A stretch of DNA of 32,926 nt, from positions 1 through 32,926 of the forward strand of contig MIBE01000056.1 in assembly GCA_001829415.1 (NCBI GenBank), read 5' to 3'. Source of the stretch: Spirochaetes bacterium GWF1_51_8 (GTDB lineage Bacteria > Spirochaetota > Brevinematia > Brevinematales > GWF1-51-8). The notes under the pieces were generated by a model. The model did not search any database and was not told the DNA's origin. It saw only the letters and a program-made list of their open reading frames with translations. The translations under genes and the position numbers were made by a program. This document shows, piece by piece, positions 1-9,352 of this stretch. Position 1 is the stretch's first letter; each line of letters opens with the position of its first letter.

Positions 1-39
1 TTGTGGTAATCTAAGAATCGGATGAAAAGCCTCTTTTAT

Positions 40-693
40 TTATACAGGTCCCGTCTTTGTTACGCTACCAAATAATTTACAATCTGAGAACTTTGAACAA
101 TTCCTTACCCTTTTTTCCTTAATATATCTTATAACTTTTACTGAAAGAGTTGAATGAAAACTATAATTTTCTTTGATCGATGCTGGCATTTCATTATAAA
201 ATGTTTTAAAATCAGGAATCTCAATTGCTTTTTCATCTAGACTTTTTTCAACAATTCTTCTTTTTATATCATTTACAAAGTCATCGGGATTATTAAAATC
301 AATAAACTCTGATTCAAAAAACAAATCTTCCTTAATAATATCTTTATTTTTTAATAGAATTTTTCTATAATAATCTTTATAAATTTTTGATCGGGTAAGG
401 GAAATTTCATCATTTTCAATATCTTGAATTGAATCAAGAACACTGGATGGTAATACAGTAATATTAAGCTTGCTAAGCTTATCGTTTAATTCATCAATAA
501 ACTCATCAAGCTGCGCAAAGGATTTAAAACTTCTTAAGACAGATCCCTCCAATCCATCAATACTATCAAGATTCTTTTCAACATTCTGCTCATATTTGTT
601 TTCAAGCATATTTCTACGAATGTATAATAGTTTATTCCTAAGCTCATTATAATTTTGTTCAAATGTATAAAATTTAAAATTTTGCTGTTTCAT
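40..693 (-). CDS. PIN-like domain protein, 3' part
   Basis: This 217-residue frame is helical and Lys/Glu-rich, with NFKFYTFEQNYNELRNKL close to its start. That stretch suits the middle of a PIN-like domain better than a true N-terminus. Reading the same frame upstream from its ATG stays open through NSAARELYDI back to a TTTTTT run at 724-729, where it meets the upstream gene. Together the two frames would give a protein of about 453 residues. No good ribosome site precedes the ATG at 693, so expression would rely on coupling through the ATGA overlap or on frameshifting. The C-terminus ends close to the window edge and may also be cut short. Composition is AT-rich like the upstream half. Function is unknown; an RNase role is inferred from the possible fold. 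Confidence 0.5.
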   Translation of the reverse strand: MKQQNFKFYTFEQNYNELRNKLLYIRRNMLENKYEQNVEKNLDSIDGLEGSVLRSFKSFAQLDEFIDELNDKLSKLNITVLPSSVLDSIQDIENDEISLTRSKIYKDYYRKILLKNKDIIKEDLFFESEFIDFNNPDDFVNDIKRRIVEKSLDEKAIEIPDFKTFYNEMPASIKENYSFHSTLSVKVIRYIKEKRVRNCSKFSDCKLFGSVTKTGPV

Positions 694-1400
694 AATATCG
701 TATAATTCTCTTGCAGCGGAATTAAAAAACGGTTTTGTAGTTCAAGAATTCTGAATAAATAGCTTGTGTCTAGATATACAGATAATGGATTTAAAATGTT
801 TATTTCTTTTCCTTGATTTTTTATTAGGTTTACTAAGAGACCCCCAAAAAAAATGTCTTTAAATATACCGTATAAATGATCATTCCTATCCCTAATATAT
901 ATTATATAACTTACTAATTCATGGAATTTCGAATCAAAAACGATACCTGATGGAATATCATGGAGAATATCGAAAAAATCAATACTATACATGATTAAAT
1001 CATTAATTTGCTTTAACACATTTTCATCGGAGATTTCTTGCTTATAAAAATTGTTTTTATAATATGAAATGAATTCATTTAAATCTCTTCTACTTTTTTC
1101 ATAGACTTTTAAATATTCTTCATTTTGATTCTTCATATCCTTTAGAATTTCAATATTTTCACCTTTTAATGTAATATAATTGTTAGTTTTTAAAATGTTT
1201 AACATGGTAATTAATGAATTTTTTGGGATTTCAATTTTATAATTACTGATAATAAATTCCTGCAATTGTGAAATGTTATCATTTTCATAGTTAGAATACA
1301 AACAATGCTCAATAAAAGGTATATAGGATTCTAGTACATTTTTTTTCTTATCATGAAAGGATTTTATTGTTGCGCATAAAACCGCCAACTGATCAGCCAT
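690..1400 (-). CDS. PIN-like domain protein, 5' part (helical N-terminus plus first PIN motif)
   Basis: I do not recognise a named family. The 236-residue frame is mostly charged helices and reaches VYLDTSYLF near residue 217, which looks like the first acidic motif of a PIN-like nuclease fold. The frame then runs off into ten unrelated residues and stops. The next frame picks up what looks like the rest of the same domain, with an ATGA overlap at 690-693. The ATG at 1400 follows a GAGGGG ribosome site and a strong promoter. Base composition is very AT-rich, unlike rpoD and dnaG next door, which suggests acquisition by transfer. PIN-like proteins are usually RNases, often in toxin or defence settings; that role here is inference. 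The split could be a real frameshift mutation, an assembly error or programmed -1 frameshifting. Confidence 0.6.
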   Translation of the reverse strand: MADQLAVLCATIKSFHDKKKNVLESYIPFIEHCLYSNYENDNISQLQEFIISNYKIEIPKNSLITMLNILKTNNYITLKGENIEILKDMKNQNEEYLKVYEKSRRDLNEFISYYKNNFYKQEISDENVLKQINDLIMYSIDFFDILHDIPSGIVFDSKFHELVSYIIYIRDRNDHLYGIFKDIFFGGLLVNLIKNQGKEINILNPLSVYLDTSYLFRILELQNRFLIPLQENYTIL

Positions 1401-1430
1401 TATTTGTTTCCCCTCTTTCCATTTTTTACG

Positions 1431-1459
1431 ATTGTAAACCCTTTTAAATCTATTGTCAA
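1431..1459 (-). promoter_or_regulatory. Sigma-70 promoter of the PIN-like gene
   Basis: On the minus strand TTGACA (1454-1459) is separated by 17 bp from TACAAT (1431-1436). Transcription would start about 25 bp before the ATG at 1400. This is one of the best promoter matches in the window, so the split PIN-like gene is probably transcribed. Confidence 0.7.
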
Positions 1460-1486
1460 GCGTTCGGCGGAAAAAATATGAAGAAT

Positions 1487-1913
1487 CCCCCTTTCTTTCT
1501 CACAGGAGAAAGAAAGGGGGGAAAGAAAGACTGCCCCGCCTTGATGCCGCTTAAAAGAAAAAAAAGACCGCAAAACGGGAAACGCCAAACTCCTCCTCGT
1601 TTCACTCGTCGTCAAACAGTGGCGTTTCTGATCCGTTTTGCTGAGAAGAGACGCGGCATAGAGGCGGGGGAAAAACAAAATGCAAAATACCGATTTCCCT
1701 TTCCCCTTCTTTGTTTTTCCCGCGCACTTTAAAGCGATTTTTACTTTCCGGGAAATCCGGCAAAGGGTGTAAGTCCGGTTACACACGCGGAAACCTGATC
1801 ATGCTTCGTATCGTGTTACACCCGACCCGGATTTCCCGGCTCTTCTCCTGAGCTTTATCCCGCGCGGTGTGTCTTTCTTTGGAGCTTTCTTTCTGCACAA
1901 GCAGAAAGAAAGC
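1487..1913. repeat. Array of five long stem-loops in a gene-free region
   Basis: Five inverted repeats follow one another. (1) 1487-1520 has a perfect 15-bp stem with loop ACAG. (2) 1570-1641 pairs CAAAACGG and GAAACGCCA with their complements, 17 bp in total with one 4-nt bulge. (3) 1664-1725 has 15 of 16 pairs. (4) 1748-1839 has a 13-bp outer stem of CCGGGAAATCCGG, an internal loop and an 8-bp stem of GGGTGTAA. (5) 1884-1913 has a perfect 13-bp stem with loop ACAA. Stems 1 and 5 share CTTTCTTTCT. No convincing gene lies in 1401-2237; the frames that stay open there have no family signature. The element could be a structured RNA, a set of REP/MITE-like elements, or cruciform-forming DNA. I cannot tell which. 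Confidence 0.75.
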
Positions 1914-2012
1914 GTTAAACGGATTTGTCTGATTAAAAAACGTAAAAATTCCGCCTCCACGATTGGCATACTATTAGGAGGAACACTATACATCACAGGG
2001 AAAATCAAGATA

Positions 2013-2166
2013 GATAAGAGGTTTTTTCAAAAAAGGGTCGTTTTTCTATCCCTTTTATCCCTAATTCATGGAATATATCCCTTTACTTTTCCGCCATCCG
2101 TGGGAGTCGTCGGACAAATGCCTTTTCTACGGATTTTCCCGGTAGAGAAACGCGCTTTAAAGCGCG
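2013..2166. repeat. Further palindromes in the rpoD downstream spacer
   Basis: A 9-bp stem with one wobble pair (2013-2021 with 2051-2059) encloses a T6/A6 mini-hairpin. A perfect 16-bp palindrome CGCGCTTTAAAGCGCG lies at 2151-2166. Together with the array at 1487-1913 they make the whole spacer unusually rich in inverted repeats. No gene was seen here. Confidence 0.5.
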
Positions 2167-2237
2167 CGGCGACACGCAGGGATGAATTAGTCCCGAGCGC
2201 ACCACGACGGCAACAACGCGAGGGAAACAGCCGAAGA

Positions 2238-2275
2238 CAAAAATAAAAAGGGGTTGTACTTCTATATACAACCCC
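2238..2275 (-). terminator. Rho-independent terminator after rpoD
   Basis: On the minus strand a 9-bp stem (GGGGTTGTA with TACAACCCC, 2250-2275) with an 8-nt loop is followed by TTTTTATTTTT. It sits about 20 bp after the rpoD stop codon. Confidence 0.88.
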
Positions 2276-2296
2276 AGAATAATTCAACATTTTTAT

Positions 2297-3994
<1,698 letters not shown>

Positions 3995-4008
3995 ACTCTA
4001 TATCTCCT

Positions 4009-5814
4009 CTATATTTTTTCAATTTCAGACTTCGAGATAAATGACTTAATCTCTTCCTGCTCCAATCCCCAATCCTGCATTTCCTTACGGATTTCGTTGA
4101 TCCGTTTATCGATCTCTTCGTCCTTGGGCAGTCGTTTTTCGAGGACGGTGACTTCCCGCCGTAACGCCTCGACCCGGCTTCTGACATATTTCGCTCGGAG
4201 CCGGTATGCCGAAATATATCCCGGGTTGTACTCCGGCGACATACTGTAATGCGAGACCTTCTCCATGAGCGGCTTATCCGTGACATTGGAAAGGATCGCC
4301 TGAGTCGAACGTGTCGTATCGGCCAAAAGAGCTTCGTAGAGCTCTCTATACTCCGGGCTGACGAACATTTCCGGTTCGACCACCCTCGCCATTTCATCCA
4401 AAAGTTCCGGCTTCGAAATCACTGTCGCGAGGTAATCCAGCTCCAGCGGATCGATCGCCGGGGAATTGTCCTTGTTCTGCTTCCGGACAAATTGCCCCAT
4501 CGGGCGTTTATTGAGAAAACTGTTATACTCTTCCTTAATAATCTCCGTTTCCAGCTTGAGGAAATCCGCCGCGGACTTCAACGCACCCTGACGGAGCACC
4601 GCGCTCCTGAGCTTCTCGATATACGAAAAGATATGGAACAGAAATTTCAGCTTGTTCGCTTCCGCCCCGACCTTACGGGAATAGTAACGGATTTTAAAAT
4701 CTATCGGGGAGAGACGGTTTGTACCGACAAAATCGGTAAACGCCTGTCCGCCGTTCTTCATCGAGAAATCGTAAGGGTCCATTTTGTTCGGCAGAATGAC
4801 AACCCAATGGTTAATATCGGTTCCGGAAGTCGCGGTGAGATCGATAGCCCGGTCTGCCGCTTTTACCCCTGCGTCGTCCCCGTCGAACACGAACGTGACG
4901 TTCTCACAGAAGCGTTTCAACACGACAAGCTGGTTTTCCGTCAGAGCGGTCCCCAACGGCGCGACCGAATTCTTGATCCCATTTTGATATAATGCGATTA
5001 CATCCATGTAGCCTTCCACCACCAGAGCGTGGCTGGAACGGGATATCTCCTCCTTCGCGAAATTCAACGCGAATAACTGATTGCCTTTGTGAAAAATCGC
5101 TGTTTCGCCGCTGTTCAGGTACTTCGCCGACGTCTTATCGTCGGTAAGAATTCTTCCGCCGAACGCGATTACCTTATCCCTGATGTCGAAAATCGGGAAT
5201 ATCACCCGGTCTTTGAAACGGTTGAAAAACCCTTTCTCGGTCTTCGCCGCCACCGACGCGGCCAGCATCTCCTCCTCGTTATATCCTTCCCCTCTGAGAT
5301 GTTCGATCAGCCCGTTCCATGACGAGCCGCCGTATCCCAGACGGAACATTTTTACCATATCTCCCGTGATCTTACGTCCCTTGAGATAGTCCCGCGCAAT
5401 ACTTCCGCCGTCCGTTCCCTTTGGATCCATCAGGTTTCGGTGAAAATACTTCGCGGCGTCGGAATGCAGTGAGTAAATTCGTTCCTTCTGGCGGGAATCG
5501 GCCGATTCAGCCTCATCGCCGAACTTGTCGAGGTCGATCCCGGCGATCTTAGCCAGGTCGTCGAGAGCCTCGCGGAACGTAAGCTTGCGGAACTCCTTCA
5601 GGAACGTGATCGCGTTACCCGAAGCCCCGCATCCGAAACAATGGTACAGACCTTTGTCATCGCTGATCGAGAACGAGGGAGATTTTTCGTTATGAAAAGG
5701 ACATAAAGCCAAATGGTTTCTATTACTGCTCTTCTTAACCTCGATAAATTGGCCTATTAACTCAGAAATCGAGACCCTCGTCAGGATTTCATCGATGACA
5801 TTTTGGGGTATCAC
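4009..5814 (-). CDS. dnaG: DNA primase DnaG
   Basis: DnaG makes RNA primers at the replication fork and works with the DnaB helicase. The 601-residue protein is close to the usual length. The N-terminal CHC2 zinc finger is complete: CPFH near residue 38 and CFGCG near 59. The TOPRIM core is present with VVEGYMDVIALYQNGI and FVFDGDDAG, which hold the metal-binding Glu and Asp residues. The C-terminal helical part (about 430-601) should be the helicase-binding domain and is less conserved. The start is a GTG at 5814 preceded by GAGG at a good distance; no ATG suits as well. The stop lies 14 bp before rpoD, which is the usual gene order. Confidence 0.97.
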   Translation of the reverse strand: MIPQNVIDEILTRVSISELIGQFIEVKKSSNRNHLALCPFHNEKSPSFSISDDKGLYHCFGCGASGNAITFLKEFRKLTFREALDDLAKIAGIDLDKFGDEAESADSRQKERIYSLHSDAAKYFHRNLMDPKGTDGGSIARDYLKGRKITGDMVKMFRLGYGGSSWNGLIEHLRGEGYNEEEMLAASVAAKTEKGFFNRFKDRVIFPIFDIRDKVIAFGGRILTDDKTSAKYLNSGETAIFHKGNQLFALNFAKEEISRSSHALVVEGYMDVIALYQNGIKNSVAPLGTALTENQLVVLKRFCENVTFVFDGDDAGVKAADRAIDLTATSGTDINHWVVILPNKMDPYDFSMKNGGQAFTDFVGTNRLSPIDFKIRYYSRKVGAEANKLKFLFHIFSYIEKLRSAVLRQGALKSAADFLKLETEIIKEEYNSFLNKRPMGQFVRKQNKDNSPAIDPLELDYLATVISKPELLDEMARVVEPEMFVSPEYRELYEALLADTTRSTQAILSNVTDKPLMEKVSHYSMSPEYNPGYISAYRLRAKYVRSRVEALRREVTVLEKRLPKDEEIDKRINEIRKEMQDWGLEQEEIKSFISKSEIEKI

Positions 5815-5893
5815 TCTTACCTCGTTATATCACGATGGTGCTAATATATACAGGGAAATCATTAAGAATCCTAAATATTCAGGAAATATTTTT

Positions 5894-5922
5894 TTGATTT
5901 CATCCCGGTGTTTCAGTATAAT
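5894..5922 (+). promoter_or_regulatory. Sigma-70 promoter facing a truncated ORF
   Basis: TTGATT (5894-5899), a 17-bp spacer and a perfect TATAAT (5917-5922) on the plus strand. It points away from dnaG into the short ORF at 6028 and the repeat array. Confidence 0.6.
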
Positions 5923-6027
5923 TTACTAGACTAAATCGAATACGGCAAATGAGTTTTTACAGCCGTTCTAGATTTTCGGAAAAAGGCATCCTGTTCTGAA
6001 GAACTATTCTTTCAGGTTGGAGTTTGT

Positions 6028-6342
6028 ATGGATAACAAGAAAATCATCCGCCGTGCCGTGGAAAGAATTTCTGCCGGTATAGATGCCTATCTCTTGGGAC
6101 GGAATAGTCCGCCCGGACAAAAATATAGCCCGCGATATTTCGCGAGCGAATATTATCCTGTACAGAGCGCTTGTCCTCGGCATAGCCCGGGAGGGGCGTG
6201 CCCTCGCGACCAAATTATCCTGCCGGGAGGTCGCTGCGCGACAGCTAATCCCGTTATCACAATACTCACCGGACAAAAATATAGCCCGCGACGTTTCGCG
6301 AGCGATTATTATCCTGCCGGGAGGTCGCTGCGCGACAGCTAA
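6028..6342 (+). pseudogene. Truncated ORF: normal gene start running into repeats
   Basis: The ATG at 6028 has TTGGAG upstream and lies about 100 bp after a good promoter. The first residues (MDNKKIIRRAVERI and on to about residue 24) look like a natural amphipathic N-terminus. From about 6113 the frame is simply a translation of the repeat units (GQKYSPRYFAS occurs twice in nearly the same form), ending at a chance stop at 6340. I read this as the 5' stub of a gene whose remainder was replaced by repeat DNA. It could also be a leader or RNA gene. The original product is not recognisable. Confidence 0.4.
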
Positions 6343-6480
6343 TCCCGTTATCACAATATCCGCCCGGACAAAAATATAGCCCGCGACATTTCGCGAGCAA
6401 TTATTATCCTGTACAGAGCGCTTGTCCTCGGCATAGCCCGGGAGGGGCGTGCCCTCGCGACCAAATTATCCTGCCGGGAG
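6113..6480. repeat. Mosaic direct-repeat array next to tRNA-Leu
   Basis: Three unit types alternate. Unit A (48 bp, with CGGACAAAAATATAGCCCGC) occurs at 6113-6160, 6269-6316 and 6364-6411. Unit B (69 bp, identical copies) occurs at 6161-6229 and 6412-6480. Unit C (35 bp, identical copies, with GTCGCTGCGCGAC) occurs at 6230-6264 and 6324-6358. The 16-mer ATTATCCTGCCGGGAG appears at 6214, 6308 and 6465. The last copy contains the final nine bases of tRNA-Leu on the minus strand. Each A unit folds on the minus strand into an 8-bp hairpin followed by TATATTTTT, like a terminator. Confidence 0.85.
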
Positions 6481-6556
6481 CGGGGGTCGAACCCGCACGA
6501 GCATTACGCCCAAGGGATTTTAAGTCCCTTGTGTCTACCAGTTCCACCATCCCGGC
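6472..6556 (-). tRNA. tRNA-Leu (UAA)
   Basis: An 85-nt class II tRNA. The acceptor stem is GCCGGGA paired with TCCCGGC, with discriminator A. The anticodon loop CTTAAAA gives anticodon UAA. It has a long variable arm and a T-loop GGTTCGACCC. The 3' CCA is not encoded. It follows tRNA-Cys by 15 nt and shares its promoter. Confidence 0.95.
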
Positions 6557-6571
6557 GGGTGAAGAAAAGAT

Positions 6572-6642
6572 AGGGGATGAAGGGAATCGAACCCTTGATA
6601 AAGGCTTTGCAGGCCTCGGCCTTACCACTTGGCTACATCCCC
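6572..6642 (-). tRNA. tRNA-Cys (GCA)
   Basis: A 71-nt tRNA with acceptor stem GGGGATG paired with CATCCCC, the U discriminator typical of tRNA-Cys, anticodon loop CTGCAAA (anticodon GCA) and T-loop GGTTCGATTCC. The 3' CCA is not encoded. It is the first gene of a two-tRNA operon. Confidence 0.95.
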
Positions 6643-6654
6643 ATGTGGGCCTTT

Positions 6655-6683
6655 ATTATAAGGGGGGATATCGAGAATGTCAA
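6655..6683 (-). promoter_or_regulatory. Consensus sigma-70 promoter of the tRNA operon
   Basis: On the minus strand a perfect TTGACA (6678-6683), a 17-bp spacer and a perfect TATAAT (6655-6660). The predicted start lies a few bases before the mature 5' end of tRNA-Cys. Confidence 0.88.
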
Positions 6684-6790
6684 CTGTTTCCGCCGAAACG
6701 GGATTGAGGAGAATTGCAAAAATATAGGTTCAACAAGGAAGTGCAAAATTCGAATTCAATGTCTTCATCCTTTTTCCAACAATTCATTTC

Positions 6791-6819
6791 TTGATTTAAT
6801 TCAAAACATCTGTTAATCT
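6791..6819 (+). promoter_or_regulatory. Possible promoter of the 6851 lipoprotein gene
   Basis: TTGATT (6791-6796), a 17-bp spacer and a weak TAATCT (6814-6819), about 25 bp before the ribosome site. The -10 match is poor. Confidence 0.3.
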
Positions 6820-6850
6820 AAACATGCGGTCGAAAGCTCGAGGGGGCCCT

Positions 6851-7996
6851 ATGAAAAAAGTATTCTTTATCTTATTAATGGTTTTTCTTTTCGGTGCATG
6901 CCAGCTCCTGCATTTCCTCTCCCCCGCCGCGCAGAATCAACTTCTCGAATTCGCCGACACCTACACACTGGAACAGATCGGGCAGACCATTTCAAATTTA
7001 TACGGCTCGGAGACATATTCTATCGACGTCGATGCGATGGGCGTTCTTCATGTGCTGGTCCAGCAGAACGGATATGAAGCAAATCTTTACTCGTACAAAA
7101 TGTCCGCTTTGAACTGGGAACTGAAAAGCACCAATTCTATCCCGAACACTATGTACTTTCCGGTATTGGACTTCCACGGTACATCGCCGTATGCAGCATA
7201 TATGCCGAACGGGAATCCGCCGGTAGTATATGACTGCAGTACCCTCCCGGGTACAGGCTTCGGCCCGGCTATGTTTTACTACCCTAATGCCATGGATTTT
7301 ATTGTAACTTCCACCGGAAAAAAAATCATCGCAGTATCGTCGAACGAAGGAAGCGTTATCAGTAATTATATCAGAGTCATGGAGTATAACGGCGCAACAT
7401 GGCAATCGTACACAGGATTTAATTCCTTAATTTTTTCAAACTACATCACTTCGATCGATTTGCAGGAATCTCCGAACGGCCAAATCTTTGTGCTTGTGAA
7501 TAGCGACGGGATGAATAGACTGTTTGTCACAGCCGGGACCGCGTGGAGCGGCACTTATATATTTGAAATGAGCTCCAAGTTCATCTCCTATGCTTTGGAC
7601 GGCGCCGGTAATATCTATTATATCTATCATAATCAGCTTGTAACGAATGTTGTTTATTACGACATAAGAAACACCGGGGCGCCTGCCATTTCCGCACACT
7701 ATACGAAAAAATTCATTGACGGCGCGGTTTACAACAGCGAAAAAACGTGCGCCGCAACGAAAAACACGCCCTATTACTTCTATACTTTCGCCGGGGTATT
7801 GGGCTCGTCGGAAACAAACATATCTATTATGAGAATTTCTCCCGACGGACAATTTAAAGAAATTTTTAAAGTTTCGTCTTTCATGGGCGATATGCCGGGT
7901 TTGAAAATGGCCTGCGCTCCCGACGGTACTCTCTATTTCGGGTACGCGCAAAACACAAACGCGATGAACTTCCTCACGGTTTATAAGCTGGATTAG
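6851..7996 (+). CDS. Lipoprotein of unknown function, possible beta-propeller
   Basis: I do not recognise a family. The 381-residue product begins MKKVFFILLMVFLFGAC, a lipoprotein signal peptide with lipobox FGAC, so it should be lipidated and held at a membrane. The rest is rich in aromatic and small polar residues and predicted beta strands. Its spaced phrases, such as ISPDGQFKEIF and APDGTLYFGYA, resemble propeller blades. The ATG at 6851 follows GAGGGGG at the usual distance; an ATG nine codons upstream lacks a ribosome site and would spoil the signal peptide. The gene converges on the ankyrin lipoprotein with only 1 bp between the stop codons. No Cys pairs or catalytic motif were found. 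Confidence 0.8.
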   Translation: MKKVFFILLMVFLFGACQLLHFLSPAAQNQLLEFADTYTLEQIGQTISNLYGSETYSIDVDAMGVLHVLVQQNGYEANLYSYKMSALNWELKSTNSIPNTMYFPVLDFHGTSPYAAYMPNGNPPVVYDCSTLPGTGFGPAMFYYPNAMDFIVTSTGKKIIAVSSNEGSVISNYIRVMEYNGATWQSYTGFNSLIFSNYITSIDLQESPNGQIFVLVNSDGMNRLFVTAGTAWSGTYIFEMSSKFISYALDGAGNIYYIYHNQLVTNVVYYDIRNTGAPAISAHYTKKFIDGAVYNSEKTCAATKNTPYYFYTFAGVLGSSETNISIMRISPDGQFKEIFKVSSFMGDMPGLKMACAPDGTLYFGYAQNTNAMNFLTVYKLD

Positions 7997-7997
7997 T

Positions 7998-9335
7998 TCA
8001 GTTCGTCGCGCCCTTGCTCTTCAGGTACTCGATGATCGCGGTATTGGATAAACGTATCGCAATCGAGAGTGGTGTTGTAGTTGGGCTGCTAAAAGTCACC
8101 GCGTTAACATCCGCGCCGTGCTTGACTAATAGTTTTACCATTTTTATATCGTCATGCAATACCGCATACATCAGCGGAGAAAAATACTCCATATAACACT
8201 GAATATTAACATCTGCGCCATTTTCGAGAAGATAGATTACCTTCTTGTAAGATTTCTTCGTCACAGCCCCAAATAAACAACCGGAATCTACGCGTGCGCC
8301 TTTTGAGAGCAGGTATTCCACCATATCCATATTTCCCGAGCCGAACGCGAAGGTGAAGACGGACGCAGAACTCGCGTCATATTCCTTGATCTGGTTGACG
8401 TTTGCGCCGTGCTCGACCAGATACCGCACGACATCCATGTGGTTGTTCTTTGCCGCCATCATCAACGGGGATAATAGATCCCAATCCTTTTCACTGGGTG
8501 GGAGATCGGGATTTGCCCCTAACGCGACCAGCTTTTTTACCGCCTTGAGATTTCCCGCCGTCGATGCAAAAACTAGATTATCGTTCAAGTCTCCCAAGGT
8601 ATAATCGATTTTTGCCCCATGCTTCTCCAGGAGAATCCATGCATCAAAACTGTGAGAATCCATCGCGTAAATGATCGCGGTTTTTTTATTATTATCCTGA
8701 AAATCGATATCCGCGCCGTTTTCCAACAAGAACTTCATAAACCCGATATCGTTTTTTTCCGCCGCTTTGATCAACAGAGTTTTCCCGAACTGGTTCTGGA
8801 AATCGATATTGATCTTTTTATCTTTTAAAGCTTTCAGAATATCCGGGTCTTGATTCAGCATCGCGTACCTGAGAATAGTATCGCCCTGATGGTTTTCGTG
8901 CGTGATATCCGCGCCCCGCTGGAGCAAATACTTAAAAACCTGAGTATCGGCCGTCCAGAAAAGCGCGGTGTTTCCTTTTTCATCTTCGGCTTCGATATCC
9001 GCACCCGCCTCGATTAAAATCTTGACTACATCGAGGTTGCCGTGCATCGCGGCCTTCATCAGAACTGTTCTTCCCTCTTTATCGGCGGCGTCGGGACTCG
9101 CGCCTTGTTTCAATAGCTCGAGGATTTTATTTGTGTTCTTTGTTCTCGATGCGTCGATAAGCGCGGAATCTAAAAGTGTATTCGTTACCGGAGCGCTGTA
9201 AAATACCGAGTTTGTTGTCCTGATACCGTTTTTGAATATATGAAGCTTATTCTCCTTATCACCCGACTGACAGCCGGGCAATAGCAGTAATATCCCCGCA
9301 AACAGAATAAAACTACAAAAGAGTTTATTTCTCAT
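7998..9335 (-). CDS. Ankyrin-repeat lipoprotein
   Basis: A 445-residue lipoprotein with signal peptide MRNKLFCSFILFAGILLLL and lipobox LPGC. From about residue 50 to the end it is a run of roughly eleven ankyrin repeats, for example GRTVLMKAAMHGNLDVVKI, LIEAGADIEAEDEKGNTAL, LVEHGANVN and LVKHGADVNAV. Ankyrin repeats bind other proteins, so this is probably a membrane-anchored binding or protective protein; partners are unknown. A GTG two codons upstream (9341) is possible, but AGGGAG lies at the right distance only from the ATG at 9335. A decayed copy of its 3' end sits at 11434-11506. It ends tail to tail with the lipoprotein gene at 6851. Confidence 0.9.
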   Translation of the reverse strand: MRNKLFCSFILFAGILLLLPGCQSGDKENKLHIFKNGIRTTNSVFYSAPVTNTLLDSALIDASRTKNTNKILELLKQGASPDAADKEGRTVLMKAAMHGNLDVVKILIEAGADIEAEDEKGNTALFWTADTQVFKYLLQRGADITHENHQGDTILRYAMLNQDPDILKALKDKKINIDFQNQFGKTLLIKAAEKNDIGFMKFLLENGADIDFQDNNKKTAIIYAMDSHSFDAWILLEKHGAKIDYTLGDLNDNLVFASTAGNLKAVKKLVALGANPDLPPSEKDWDLLSPLMMAAKNNHMDVVRYLVEHGANVNQIKEYDASSASVFTFAFGSGNMDMVEYLLSKGARVDSGCLFGAVTKKSYKKVIYLLENGADVNIQCYMEYFSPLMYAVLHDDIKMVKLLVKHGADVNAVTFSSPTTTPLSIAIRLSNTAIIEYLKSKGATN

Positions 9336-9352
9336 ATTCACTCCCTCTCATC

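Noticed and set aside
1487-1520. Terminator at the first stem-loop
   Set aside because: The 15-bp stem has no T-run directly after it on either strand, and no gene ends here.
1400-1786. Open frame of 128 codons on the minus strand across three stem-loops
   Set aside because: No ribosome site, no domain, and it simply reads through inverted repeats; a plus-strand frame there is equally open.
1869-2246. Open frame of 125 codons on the plus strand in the rpoD spacer
   Set aside because: No start signals, Arg/Lys-rich low-quality composition, crosses palindromes; not a credible gene.
6113-6480. CRISPR array
   Set aside because: Units are 35-69 bp, of three types, partly adjacent and without unique spacers of equal length; no cas genes.
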